This document shows positions 1-9,409 of a DNA stretch of 64,000 nucleotides, in pieces. The stretch is from an uncultured Clostridiaceae bacterium (GTDB lineage Bacteria; Bacillota; Clostridia; TANB77; CAG-465). The DNA is taken from NCBI GenBank assembly GCA_947169155.1, contig CAMVON010000007.1, forward strand, positions 1 through 64,000. Direction: 5' to 3'. The position numbers were made by a program, and so were the translations under genes. A model generated the notes under the pieces. The model was not told where the DNA came from, did no database searches, and saw only the letters and a program-made list of their open reading frames with translations. Every line of letters starts with the position of its first letter. Position 1 is the first letter of the stretch.

Positions 1-1218
1 TTGTTTATATGAATATCTTGCAAAAGTTAACCATTCAGGATAATTAATTGCTAAAGGATTCTTTGTAAAATATATTTTACCTGCGTTAACTGAACAAGAA
101 ATAGAATGGCTTATAAATAGCATTGTACTTAATTTAGGATTTTTTTCTCTGTTTAAAGAAAAAGGAATAGACTCTTTTATTGATTTTCCTTCACGTATTT
201 TCTTTAATGAATAACTCATTCTTACTATTACTTCAATTAGCATTGTTGAAATTGAAGATGAACAAAAATGTATAAAATCGTATCCTTCATAATACATTCC
301 TTGAACTATTTCAGCTATTGTCAAATCTTCTTGCCCAATTTTACCAAATTGAAATAAGTTGAAAACACTCATAAACGGAGCAGGTAATCCCATTGATGTA
401 GCAATATCTGATTTAAAGTGTATTATTTGCTTAGTTATCGCCTTAAATATATCTTCTTCTTTTCTATCTTTATATTCATTAATTACTTGTGATACTATTT
501 TTCCTTTTTTATCTATTGATGTCATTGTTCCATTCAATATATCTAATACACCAAATAGTAATCCTAAAAATGGGTCATGTCCTAAAGTCAATAATCTGTG
601 ATAATATGCTGATAATCCTTTTACTTCTATATTTGTATTTCTATTATCTTGTGCATCATAAGGAACTTTACTTATTTTTGAATTTGCTAATTCTTCCATG
701 TCTGCTTCTGGAAATTCTTTTTCAAACCAATTACGAATATAATTAGATAGTTTTCCTGCTTCTAATCCATCTGTAGTTCTATGTGGCATTCCTACTAAAA
801 GTATATCTATAACAGCTGATAGTAAACCAGCTAATACACAAATAGCCATTTCAATATTATCTAATTTATATATTTCTTTAAATTCATTATTTAAGTTATT
901 AATAAAATCTTTATTTGCGATTAATTCTTCACTTGTAAATAAATCATATATAGAAACATCATCTTTAATTTCTTTTGAAGCTTCATTGCACATTTCTTCC
1001 CAAGTTGGTACAACAATTGTTTCTTTCTTTTTAATTATACTTAAATTATTATCATTTACTGAATATCCCATACTTTTTAGCAATTTTTCTGTATTAGCTA
1101 TAGTCTTTTCTAACTTTATTTTATCTATACTTTTTATATCATTAAGTTTATTCTCTTGATATTTTAGAACTTTATTAATGTTTAATTCACTAGTTTCGTT
1201 AGACTGCTTTTTCTTCAT
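1..1218 (-). CDS. Hypothetical protein, 3'-truncated by the window edge (406 codons visible, no stop)
   Basis: Not in the ORF track because it runs off the edge. Reverse-strand reading from ATG at 1218 (MKKKQSNETSELNINKVLKYQENKLNDIKSIDK...) stays open to position 1 (...YPEWLTFARYSYKQ). It overlaps the 3' end of the 1199..1744 gene by 20 nt. Contains a hydrophobic stretch (MAICVLAGLLSAVIDILLVGMPH) and the segment YYHRLLTLGHDPFLGLLFGVLDILNG. Confidence 0.8.
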   Translation of the reverse strand, partial: MKKKQSNETSELNINKVLKYQENKLNDIKSIDKIKLEKTIANTEKLLKSMGYSVNDNNLSIIKKKETIVVPTWEEMCNEASKEIKDDVSIYDLFTSEELIANKDFINNLNNEFKEIYKLDNIEMAICVLAGLLSAVIDILLVGMPHRTTDGLEAGKLSNYIRNWFEKEFPEADMEELANSKISKVPYDAQDNRNTNIEVKGLSAYYHRLLTLGHDPFLGLLFGVLDILNGTMTSIDKKGKIVSQVINEYKDRKEEDIFKAITKQIIHFKSDIATSMGLPAPFMSVFNLFQFGKIGQEDLTIAEIVQGMYYEGYDFIHFCSSSISTMLIEVIVRMSYSLKKIREGKSIKESIPFSLNREKNPKLSTMLFISHSISCSVNAGKIYFTKNPLAINYPEWLTFARYSYKQ

Positions 1219-1744
1219 TAATATTCAAATCCTTTCTTAAATCCTCTATTGCTTTTGTTAACATGATATTTAAACTTTGAAGATAGTCTAATCTTTTTTG
1301 GTCTGCATCCGTTTCTTTTTTTAAAGATTGAATTATAGCTTGATGTTTTCTTAAAGCTTCTTGATATAATCTTTCTTTTTCTTGTTTAAGTTGTTTATTT
1401 TTTATATGTGTAGCAACTCCAACTCCTGTTGCAGCTAGTCCAGCAATTGGTGCTGCAAGAACAAATATACCTGCTACCATTCCGCCACCAACAAATGCTC
1501 CAGCAGTAGCTAGTCCAGATGTTATTCCAACAGCTGATAGTCCGACTGTTCCCAGTCCATATAAAGCAGTAAATGAAACTACTCCACCAATTCCAGCTCC
1601 TAATGCTCCAGTTAAAACTTCTGGAATAGCACTCTCACTTATTGTTCTAGTTTTGTCATTTATAGCATTTGCAGCCTCATTAATTACATTAACAATAGGC
1701 TGTAATGATTCTATGTTTTTATAAATCATATTTTTTTTATTCAT
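1199..1744 (-). CDS. Glycine-zipper-like membrane protein with C-terminal coiled coil
   Basis: ORF of 181 aa with a Gly/Ala-rich hydrophobic core (GALGAGIGGVVSF...GLGTVGLSAVGITSGLATAGAFVGGGMVAGIFVLAAPIAGLAATGVGVA) followed by a charged helix. Confidence 0.75.
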   Translation of the reverse strand: MNKKNMIYKNIESLQPIVNVINEAANAINDKTRTISESAIPEVLTGALGAGIGGVVSFTALYGLGTVGLSAVGITSGLATAGAFVGGGMVAGIFVLAAPIAGLAATGVGVATHIKNKQLKQEKERLYQEALRKHQAIIQSLKKETDADQKRLDYLQSLNIMLTKAIEDLRKDLNINEEKAV

Positions 1745-1914
1745 TATTATCCCTACTTTCTTACTACTAAATATCTAATTTACCATTTGTTTGCAATATT
1801 ACAATCTTCTGTACGAGTTCATAAGATTCATTTGATAATTATTATATCATATTTTTTTATTTTATATATTATATCTGCCAAAAATAGTTATTGAATTTTT
1901 ATTTTTAATTAAAA

Positions 1915-1998
1915 TAGAGAACTTTATTTCATAAGTTCTCTAACACACTAGAGAACTTTAAAAAGTTCTCGTGTGCCAAAGGAAATGCTTTCCTTTGG
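1915..1998. repeat. Three adjacent perfect or near-perfect stem-loops
   Basis: TAGAGAACTT-8nt-AAGTTCTCTA (1915-1942); CACAC-TA-GAGAACTT...AAGTTCTC-GTGTG (1944-1975); CCAAAGGAAA-TGC-TTTCCTTTGG (1976-1998), the last followed by a T-run on the plus strand. Confidence 0.75.
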
Positions 1999-2053
1999 AA
2001 TCTTTTTTAAAATATGTAAATTAATTTCTTATATTTTAATACTATTTACACAC

Positions 2054-2086
2054 AAAAAAAGAACGTGAAAATAAAATTTCACGCTC
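2054..2086 (-). terminator. Intrinsic terminator downstream of 2144..4372
   Basis: Minus strand GAGCGTGAAATTTTATTTTCACGTTC followed by TTTTTTT. Confidence 0.75.
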
Positions 2087-2143
2087 TATAATAACGTACT
2101 GTTCGTAACATCAAAATAAAATCAACAAAGATTGTATTTAAAA

Positions 2144-4372
2144 CTATCTCCAATTTATATCTTGATATGGTGTAGACTCATACCCTTTGCTTTGAAGTTT
2201 ATTTACAATTTTATCTAATTTACCTTGACAAATTTTTTTAAACCATTTTGTTTTACCAAACAACTTAACTATTTTTGGACTAATAGCGTAATATATTTTA
2301 ATAAATAATCTACCATACCATGTTTTCCCTAAATCGTTGTCTCTATATCTTCTTAGTGTCCATACTTGAGGGCAATCATAAGAGCCATATACACAAGTAG
2401 CTATATAACAGCCATCATTTACTGTTTTTGATGATTTAGAACTTTTTATGCATTCATTTCTTGCTTGGATCCAATCATTTCGTGCATCTTTATTTTTATA
2501 TAATATTTTTTCAATCATATAGTAGCTTTTCTCGGCATTTTCCCTTGCTATATCCATGTTACTTTTACTAGAAAAATATTGTTTTTGAGATTCGTTATAT
2601 TCAAACATTTTCTTTTCAGCTCTTTCAGAAGCTAAAATTCCTGCAGATAAACCACCTGCAATTGTTCCTAATGTTCCTGCAGTTGATGAACTCATAGGTT
2701 TATATGGTTGCAATGGCATTCTTAATACAGTACGTGCATACTCATTATAATTATCTGCCAAATCATCAAATAATTCACTTAATTCATCATATTCATCAAA
2801 ATTTTCAAAATATCTTAAATATACTTCTTTTTTTGATGATAATATAGTATATAATTTAATTTCTTTGCGTAAAATTTCTGGTGGAGTATAATAATTATTC
2901 ATTTGCTTTTGCATTGCTTGAAGACTATCTATTTCTTCTTGCTTCTTTATATTCTTTTCTTTTTCTTTTTTATCTGAATAAATAGATATAAAAGTCTCCT
3001 CATTCTTTTTATATGCTATTAATACTTTATTTGATTCTAATTGCTCTATACAGTTACATATTTGATTTAACAAATATAATTTTAAATGAGATTTGAAATT
3101 CTTTTTTTGATATATTTCTTTTTCTAGGTTATTTAATGATATTTCTTCTTTTTGCAAAACTATACTTTTTATGTTTTCTGTTATATTAGTTAATAGTTGT
3201 ATATTAATCTCAAAAACATTATATTTTTCATTTGATTTTAAAATATCATTGCAAGTTAATATTCTACATAACATTAATAACCTTGGATAATCCATACCAT
3301 CTAGTTCTTTTTTATATTTGCCTTCTATCTTCTTATATTCTTCCATGTTTAAATTAATTGTATTGTTTTTTCTAAGATACTGATTAATAAACTTAAAATA
3401 TCTTTCATATTCTTTTGACCAATATAAATATTCTTCTTCATTATTCTCATTTTCTTCATATAAAACAATTTCATTATTTTCCTCAATTTTATAATAATTT
3501 CTCATTATTACAAAAAGTACACTTATATATGATATAATTTCATTATTCGTTGCCTCAGGAATAATATATTTTAATTCTTTTTCAATAAAGTCATATAGTT
3601 CATTAAATGATATTTTCTTTTTTTCTTTTAAAATACAATATAAAGAGTATTCTAAAATGTATTGATTAATATACATTTTACTTACACTATTAGCTACTTT
3701 GCAGTCTTCCATTAACTTTTTGTCATAAATAAGCATAATCTCGCTCGTACTAGTTAAAGATCTAACCGATAAGCCTTTTTCTTTAAAACTATAAAAATAT
3801 GTTTTTGTATTCAACAATTTGCTAAATGGAGTACTTTTATCTTTTTTTAAATAAAATACTCCATGATTAGAATTTTGCCTATTCCTATAATAGTATTCAA
3901 CTTCAGATTCTATACTTTCTTCTATTTCATCATCAAATAACCTTCTATATTCTGGTACCTTTTCATTATATTTTTTTTGAATATCAATTAACTCAGCTGT
4001 TAATAATCCTTTTGATATAAAGTCTAAAATTTCTTCATAATTAGATATGTCAAGTTCATTAAAGTATTTTTCGTCTATATTATCTAGTTTATTTAACAAA
4101 TCTCTTGTATCATTAAAATAATTATCAAAACTTATTTTTTCTTTTTCGTTTTGTATTTTTACTAAAAAACAAACGCACTCATATAATACTTTTCTTTTTT
4201 CTTTTTCATCATTCAAACTACTCAATGAATCAGCTTTTTCTTTTAAAAGCTCTATATAAATGCTCTTTTCTTGGCAATTCATAACAGCTGAAGTTGGACA
4301 AGAACACTCTGGACAAGATAAAGCTTTATCACTAAATCTTTTCCCACATTCTGTACATTTTATTAGCCCCAT
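2144..4372 (-). CDS. Zinc-ribbon N-terminus / CFI-box C-terminal domain protein
   Basis: N-terminus MGLIKCTECGKRFSDKALSCPECSCP (zinc ribbon); C-terminus CYIATCVYGSYDCPQVWTLRRYRDNDLGKTWYGRLFIKIYYAISPKIVKLFG matches the CFI-box-CTERM pattern; Gly-rich segment STAGTLGTIAGGLSAGILASE. Confidence 0.75.
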   Translation of the reverse strand: MGLIKCTECGKRFSDKALSCPECSCPTSAVMNCQEKSIYIELLKEKADSLSSLNDEKEKRKVLYECVCFLVKIQNEKEKISFDNYFNDTRDLLNKLDNIDEKYFNELDISNYEEILDFISKGLLTAELIDIQKKYNEKVPEYRRLFDDEIEESIESEVEYYYRNRQNSNHGVFYLKKDKSTPFSKLLNTKTYFYSFKEKGLSVRSLTSTSEIMLIYDKKLMEDCKVANSVSKMYINQYILEYSLYCILKEKKKISFNELYDFIEKELKYIIPEATNNEIISYISVLFVIMRNYYKIEENNEIVLYEENENNEEEYLYWSKEYERYFKFINQYLRKNNTINLNMEEYKKIEGKYKKELDGMDYPRLLMLCRILTCNDILKSNEKYNVFEINIQLLTNITENIKSIVLQKEEISLNNLEKEIYQKKNFKSHLKLYLLNQICNCIEQLESNKVLIAYKKNEETFISIYSDKKEKEKNIKKQEEIDSLQAMQKQMNNYYTPPEILRKEIKLYTILSSKKEVYLRYFENFDEYDELSELFDDLADNYNEYARTVLRMPLQPYKPMSSSTAGTLGTIAGGLSAGILASERAEKKMFEYNESQKQYFSSKSNMDIARENAEKSYYMIEKILYKNKDARNDWIQARNECIKSSKSSKTVNDGCYIATCVYGSYDCPQVWTLRRYRDNDLGKTWYGRLFIKIYYAISPKIVKLFGKTKWFKKICQGKLDKIVNKLQSKGYESTPYQDINWR

Positions 4373-4393
4373 ATAGTCACACGCTCCTTCTTA

Positions 4394-4738
4394 TTAATTA
4401 CATTTTTCTATTTTTTTATTAAATATATCAATTTTATACTTGTATTCTTTTGATATAGATTCATTATTTAATGTAAATAGAATTGATTCAATATCATTTA
4501 CATTATCAATTTTATTAGCTAGTTCTGGATAAAAGTTAATAACTATAGTTTTTGGCGTATTTTTAGCACTTGTTAGATGTACGCCACCACCTACACTTTC
4601 GCCATTTTTTAGCTTAAATATGACTTTGTTTATTATTATAAAATCTTTAATAATTGCATTTGTCTTTTGCACGCAAATACTAATATTATCTTCATTTATA
4701 CATAATTCATTAATATTAAATTTTAATTCATTGTTCAT
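4394..4738 (-). CDS. Hypothetical protein (114 aa)
   Basis: Clean ORF 21 bp upstream of 2144..4372, same strand. Confidence 0.6.
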   Translation of the reverse strand: MNNELKFNINELCINEDNISICVQKTNAIIKDFIIINKVIFKLKNGESVGGGVHLTSAKNTPKTIVINFYPELANKIDNVNDIESILFTLNNESISKEYKYKIDIFNKKIEKCN

Positions 4739-5014
4739 CCAAATTCTCCTTTACTTTTAGTATACAAATAAAAATGTTAATATCATTATTTGATTAATTC
4801 TTGGAACTAATTATATCATTTAATTCACCTATTGCAATTATATCATGTTGTAAAGAAATTTATCAATAATTAAATAATAGGTAAAAATATATTTTCTTTT
4901 GCCATATACATAATAATTATCTTATTTTATCTCTTAAATTAACACACCAAAACACTCACCAAATATTTGTTTTATGCATATTTTGGAATAATTGCGGAGA
5001 ACCCCGCAACCACT

Positions 5015-5048
5015 AAAAAAGACTGGTTTTAACCAGTCTTATTTTTTT
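5015..5048 (-). terminator. Intrinsic terminator (possibly bidirectional)
   Basis: GACTGGTTTTAACCAGTC palindrome with an A-run on one side and a T-run on the other, just after the stop of 5056..6165. Confidence 0.75.
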
Positions 5049-5055
5049 ACTTTTA

Positions 5056-6165
5056 TTATTCAAAGAATAAAGTATCATCTAACATTTTTAATGTATCTTC
5101 TAGAGTAACACCATCTATTACTTTTCCGTTTGATACTTCAATTTCATATACATTTCCTAAAAATTCTGCTGCGTAATAATATATTGTTCCGTTGTTGCAT
5201 GTATACCATGTTTTTCCATTTATTTCTTTAGTTTCAAATGGAGTAACTCCAGTAGATTTAGCAGGTCTAGAATTATTTCTTACATATGTATCTATGTCTT
5301 TATCTCCTAGTCCACTTATTTTTAATGTTACAGCCACACCTTCAACTGAGTATCCAACTTGTTCTCCTGTATAGAAATCCCATACATATAACATACCATT
5401 ATATGGATTTGCTTTCATTGCGTTTGGAATGTAGAAAGATAATCCATATTCATCTATGTTTTGACCATCAGCTGTTGGTTTTCTTTCTTCTCTTTTTATT
5501 GAATATAGATTTGTTTGTCTTTCGCTTTCTGCTGGATGTTCATATACTTCTATTAATGTGTAAGGTACTTTTTGTGCTTTGGTATATGTACTTTCATCTT
5601 CTGAAACAATTCCATTTGAAGTTGTTGGATATATTTCTTTTTCTCTATCCATGCAAGAAATATAGTATCCCATTGTTTGAATTTCTTTTTCTGGTTCAAG
5701 TTGTCTGACTAGTTCTTTTTCTTCTTCTTCAATATTTAAATATGCAGCAATTGCATTTTTTGTTGCTTCAAGTTTAGTGTCATCATATATTTCTGTTTCT
5801 ATTGAATAGAATTTGTATCCATCTGTTTCTTTGTCTGGATCCATATCTAATGCTATAATGTCTTGTGCAACATCTGTTTGACCTAGATAGTAGAAGCATT
5901 TTACACTATATGCATTAAATTCTACTTTTTCTACAGTTAATCCACTATCTAGAAGACTTTTTTCAAATGCAACCATTACTTCTGCTACTCCAGGAAAGCT
6001 TTTCATTTGATATTCTTCTGTTTCACTTTCAAAATATTCAGATTTAAATCCATAAGGATTTTTTGGTGCATTTAATGTTATAACATTGATTGCTATAACC
6101 ATAATTAAAAGAATAAGTGCAACTCCTCCGCCTATAATTCCATATAAAAGTTTTTTGTTTTTCAT
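5056..6165 (-). CDS. Membrane-anchored extracytoplasmic hypothetical protein
   Basis: N-terminal TM segment (KNKKLLYGIIGGGVALILLIMVIAINVITL), then a 330-aa soluble region. Confidence 0.65.
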   Translation of the reverse strand: MKNKKLLYGIIGGGVALILLIMVIAINVITLNAPKNPYGFKSEYFESETEEYQMKSFPGVAEVMVAFEKSLLDSGLTVEKVEFNAYSVKCFYYLGQTDVAQDIIALDMDPDKETDGYKFYSIETEIYDDTKLEATKNAIAAYLNIEEEEKELVRQLEPEKEIQTMGYYISCMDREKEIYPTTSNGIVSEDESTYTKAQKVPYTLIEVYEHPAESERQTNLYSIKREERKPTADGQNIDEYGLSFYIPNAMKANPYNGMLYVWDFYTGEQVGYSVEGVAVTLKISGLGDKDIDTYVRNNSRPAKSTGVTPFETKEINGKTWYTCNNGTIYYYAAEFLGNVYEIEVSNGKVIDGVTLEDTLKMLDDTLFFE

Positions 6166-6180
6166 ATATATTCCTCCATT

Positions 6181-6777
6181 TTATTTGAAGCTTACATTGT
6201 TCATAAATACTTCTTCAATATTTCCAGGATTTTCTCCTAAGAAGAATACAAATGAGCATGGATGACCGTTGTATTCATATAAGTAGTAATGAGCATCGTC
6301 GCCTAAATTGTTTTTATATTCATAATATGTATATGTAATTCCATTTACTTCTTTTTGCCCCTCTGTGTACTCACTCATCATAGCTTTAACTTCATCTATT
6401 GTATGTTCTTCTTCATAATTAACACGTATATCAAAAGAGAACTCTCCGTTGTAGTTATAACTCATTATTCTAACATTTCCTACTTGATCAGTGTTAAAAT
6501 CTACATAGTTTTCTAAGTAATAAATACTTCCTACATTAGCTTCGTTTTTTAGGACATGAGTTTCGTCACCTATTGTAACAACAGCTTCTTCCTTCTTATC
6601 TTCTTTTTTATTATCCTTTTTCTCTTCTTTTTTCTTATTTTCACTTGTTTGAGTGGTACTAGTTGGATTATTATTTATAGTTTCTTTTTCCTTGTTTACA
6701 CATACAGTGACAATTATTATTGCTAAAATTAATACAGCTGCCACTATAGCTACTATTATTGCTGATTTTTTATTCAT
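6181..6777 (-). CDS. Membrane-anchored extracytoplasmic hypothetical protein with Lys/Glu-rich linker
   Basis: TM segment, then NNNPTSTTQTSENKKKEEKKDNKKEDKKEE linker and a globular domain. Confidence 0.65.
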   Translation of the reverse strand: MNKKSAIIVAIVAAVLILAIIIVTVCVNKEKETINNNPTSTTQTSENKKKEEKKDNKKEDKKEEAVVTIGDETHVLKNEANVGSIYYLENYVDFNTDQVGNVRIMSYNYNGEFSFDIRVNYEEEHTIDEVKAMMSEYTEGQKEVNGITYTYYEYKNNLGDDAHYYLYEYNGHPCSFVFFLGENPGNIEEVFMNNVSFK

Positions 6778-6885
6778 AAAATTCCTCCCTTACATCTATT
6801 GTTATATTATCTTATTTTTTTATAATAAACAATTGATATATGCTAATCTTTCTATTTTGTCATTGACAATTTAGCATTTTATATA

Positions 6886-6915
6886 TAAAAAAAGAGGTAA
6901 AATTAATTACCTCTT
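6886..6915 (-). terminator. Intrinsic terminator overlapping the stop of 6903..7781
   Basis: AAGAGGTAA...TTACCTCTT flanked by an A-run (T-run on minus). Confidence 0.6.
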
Positions 6916-7781
6916 CTTACTGTATAATCATAAGTGTCTCTTTTTACATGTATATCATAATATACTTTTTCTCCTTCTGGAGATTCTAGAACTAATGTAA
7001 CGTCTCCTGCTTTTTTATAGTTTGTGTAAATCATCCAGTCTTCTATTCCTTCTTCATATCCTATATATGTATCTCCAAAACTTTCATCTTCAAAATATAC
7101 TTTATATGTATTATCAAAAACAATTCCTGAATCTTTATCACTACTTGAGACTAAAGATGTTTTATATATAGGGGGATTCATAATTGTCAATATAGTCATA
7201 GCAATAATTATAATTGTGCTTATTATTACTCCTGCAATTTTAAGCTTTTTATTTTTAAATATTGCTATTGGATAAATAATCATTGTAGCTATACAAAATA
7301 TAGTTGTTAACAGATGATATGGAAATGAAAACATAGTTTTAGATAAGTATGTACTATACTCCATGCCAACAAATAATAGCATAGGTGCTAATATAAATAC
7401 TAAGCCCCACCATTTATCTTTTTTCATATAATAGCCTATAAATCCCATAGGAAGAGTAGCTATAGTCCATGGCACCCAATTCTTGTAATATGTAAAGAAT
7501 AAATTAGAATGATTTACTATATCTTGGACTATATATATTAATGGTTGACTAATTAAAAAGAATACGAAACATTTTAGTGCAGAATCTTTAGCAGATTTGC
7601 TATTTACAATAATTAGTATTCCAAATAATATCCATACTTCAAAAGTTACGGTTAAATCTGTAAAAGACGTATCTTTTGCTATAGGTAGCATTGCCATTAC
7701 TGCAGAATATATACCAATTAGAATTGCAAAAATGATTACTTTTGGCCAATTCAAATTTAACTTGCCAAATAATTTTTTCAT
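6903..7781 (-). CDS. Polytopic membrane protein, unknown function
   Basis: 292 aa with multiple hydrophobic segments. Confidence 0.6.
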   Translation of the reverse strand: MKKLFGKLNLNWPKVIIFAILIGIYSAVMAMLPIAKDTSFTDLTVTFEVWILFGILIIVNSKSAKDSALKCFVFFLISQPLIYIVQDIVNHSNLFFTYYKNWVPWTIATLPMGFIGYYMKKDKWWGLVFILAPMLLFVGMEYSTYLSKTMFSFPYHLLTTIFCIATMIIYPIAIFKNKKLKIAGVIISTIIIIAMTILTIMNPPIYKTSLVSSSDKDSGIVFDNTYKVYFEDESFGDTYIGYEEGIEDWMIYTNYKKAGDVTLVLESPEGEKVYYDIHVKRDTYDYTVRRGN

Positions 7782-7793
7782 AATTTTCCTCCT

Positions 7794-9281
7794 TTAGTTA
7801 AGTTTTATTACGTTGGAATAATACAAAAAAGCTACTAATAATAGTGATATTATAACCAGATATAATATATTGATAAAATGTCTGTTTTTATTTGAATATA
7901 TTGTAGCTATAAACTCCCTTATAAATGCATTTATCCAAAAATATGCTTTTGTTTTTGCTCCTATTCCTTCCATTTTAACATTTTGGTCATTTGCAATTGC
8001 TCCTGCTCTAAACACATGATAGTTTGTTGTAGAAAAAGCAATATTTGCCTCTTTATTATTATCATCTATTAATTTTTTTGAAAGTTTAATGTTTTCGTAT
8101 GTATTTTTAGATTTATTTTCTACTAGAATCTTTTCCTCTTTAATTCCATTTTGAACTAAGTAGTTTTTAATTGCTTCTCCTTCTGCAATTACTTCATCAT
8201 TACCTTTTCCTCCAGATGGTACAAAAACGATTTCTTTGCCAGTGTTGCTTTTTTGCATTTTAGCAAATTCTATTGCTCTATCTGTTCTAGATTTTAAAAG
8301 ATTAGTTAATGTTCCATCTTTTTTTATTTGACATCCAAGTATTAAAATATAGTCTTTATTATACTTTGGAATATGTTTTGCAGCTTTTAAAGATAATATC
8401 ACTGTTCCAAGTAAAATACATTCTATGTATGATATAACAATATATGTAGATGATTTAATAAATTTTTCTAAATATAATCCTATACCTTGCTCATAATGAA
8501 CATCTATAAATGTTGCAGTTTGTAAATAATCTCCAATCCATATTGGTGTAATTGTTGCAATAATAAATGCTATACCCATTATTAGTCCAAGTATATTTCT
8601 TTTACCAAAACCTTCTTTTTTTATTAATACTATATTGCTTATTGTAATTAGTATTGATGTTATTATGCCAATAGGAGCTAGTATAATTGAGAAGAATGAA
8701 AATATCTCTACTACTTCATTTATTGTACTTAATAACCCTTCATAGTTAAATAATGTACCTACTTGATTTATTATTCCAAATGATAAAAATATAATTACTC
8801 CTAAAAGTCCTATATTTTTATATTGATACATACTCTTTTTAATATTTTTTACTAATTTCATTATTACTAAAATATCAATATATGTTAGCAATATGATTGA
8901 TGAAATTGGTATAACAATGTCATTTGTAGAAGAACCAAAATAATTGTCCCACGATATAACATTATTTTTATGTACATATACCATATTCATTTTTACATAG
9001 CTTTCATCATCAATACTTTTTGTAACTAAATATGCTCTACCTGGATTTACAGCTTCAAGATTTGCATATATAGTATCATTTTCAATTTTATAATCTACAA
9101 GCTTTATATATTCTTCGTATTGTTCAACTTCAACTTTCATATTATCTGTTCTATTTGCAGAATATTTTAATTCTATTTTGGCTGTATAATGATTACCACT
9201 TTTTATAATAACCAAAAGCGAAATAATAGTAAGAATTATAGCAAGTAAAATTACAGATAATCTTTTATATAATCCTTTCAT
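7794..9281 (-). CDS. YdcF/SanA-like (DUF218) membrane protein
   Basis: N-terminal multi-TM region; C-terminal YILILGCQIKKDG...SRTDRAIEFA...VPSGGKGNDEVIAEGEAIKNYL...VENKSKNTYENIKLS is typical of DUF218. Confidence 0.8.
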   Translation of the reverse strand: MKGLYKRLSVILLAIILTIISLLVIIKSGNHYTAKIELKYSANRTDNMKVEVEQYEEYIKLVDYKIENDTIYANLEAVNPGRAYLVTKSIDDESYVKMNMVYVHKNNVISWDNYFGSSTNDIVIPISSIILLTYIDILVIMKLVKNIKKSMYQYKNIGLLGVIIFLSFGIINQVGTLFNYEGLLSTINEVVEIFSFFSIILAPIGIITSILITISNIVLIKKEGFGKRNILGLIMGIAFIIATITPIWIGDYLQTATFIDVHYEQGIGLYLEKFIKSSTYIVISYIECILLGTVILSLKAAKHIPKYNKDYILILGCQIKKDGTLTNLLKSRTDRAIEFAKMQKSNTGKEIVFVPSGGKGNDEVIAEGEAIKNYLVQNGIKEEKILVENKSKNTYENIKLSKKLIDDNNKEANIAFSTTNYHVFRAGAIANDQNVKMEGIGAKTKAYFWINAFIREFIATIYSNKNRHFINILYLVIISLLLVAFLYYSNVIKLN

Positions 9282-9365
9282 ATATATCTTTTTTTCCCTT
9301 TCTATTTCAATTTATAATAGCATATCATTTCTATATTAAATATTCAAGTTAATTTGTATAATAAT

Positions 9366-9397
9366 GGGCTTAAGAAATATATCTTAAGCCCTTTTTT
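9366..9397. terminator. Intrinsic terminator-like hairpin
   Basis: GGGCTTAAGAAATATATCTTAAGCCC followed by TTTTTT on plus; lies between the end of 9410..14026 and the start of 7794..9281. Confidence 0.6.
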
Positions 9398-9409
9398 CTT
9401 TCTAAATTA

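Noticed and set aside
4991-5008. TTGCGGAGAACCCCGCAA hairpin upstream of the 5015 terminator
   Set aside because: Only a 6-bp stem with no T-run; likely a minor structure beside the real terminator.
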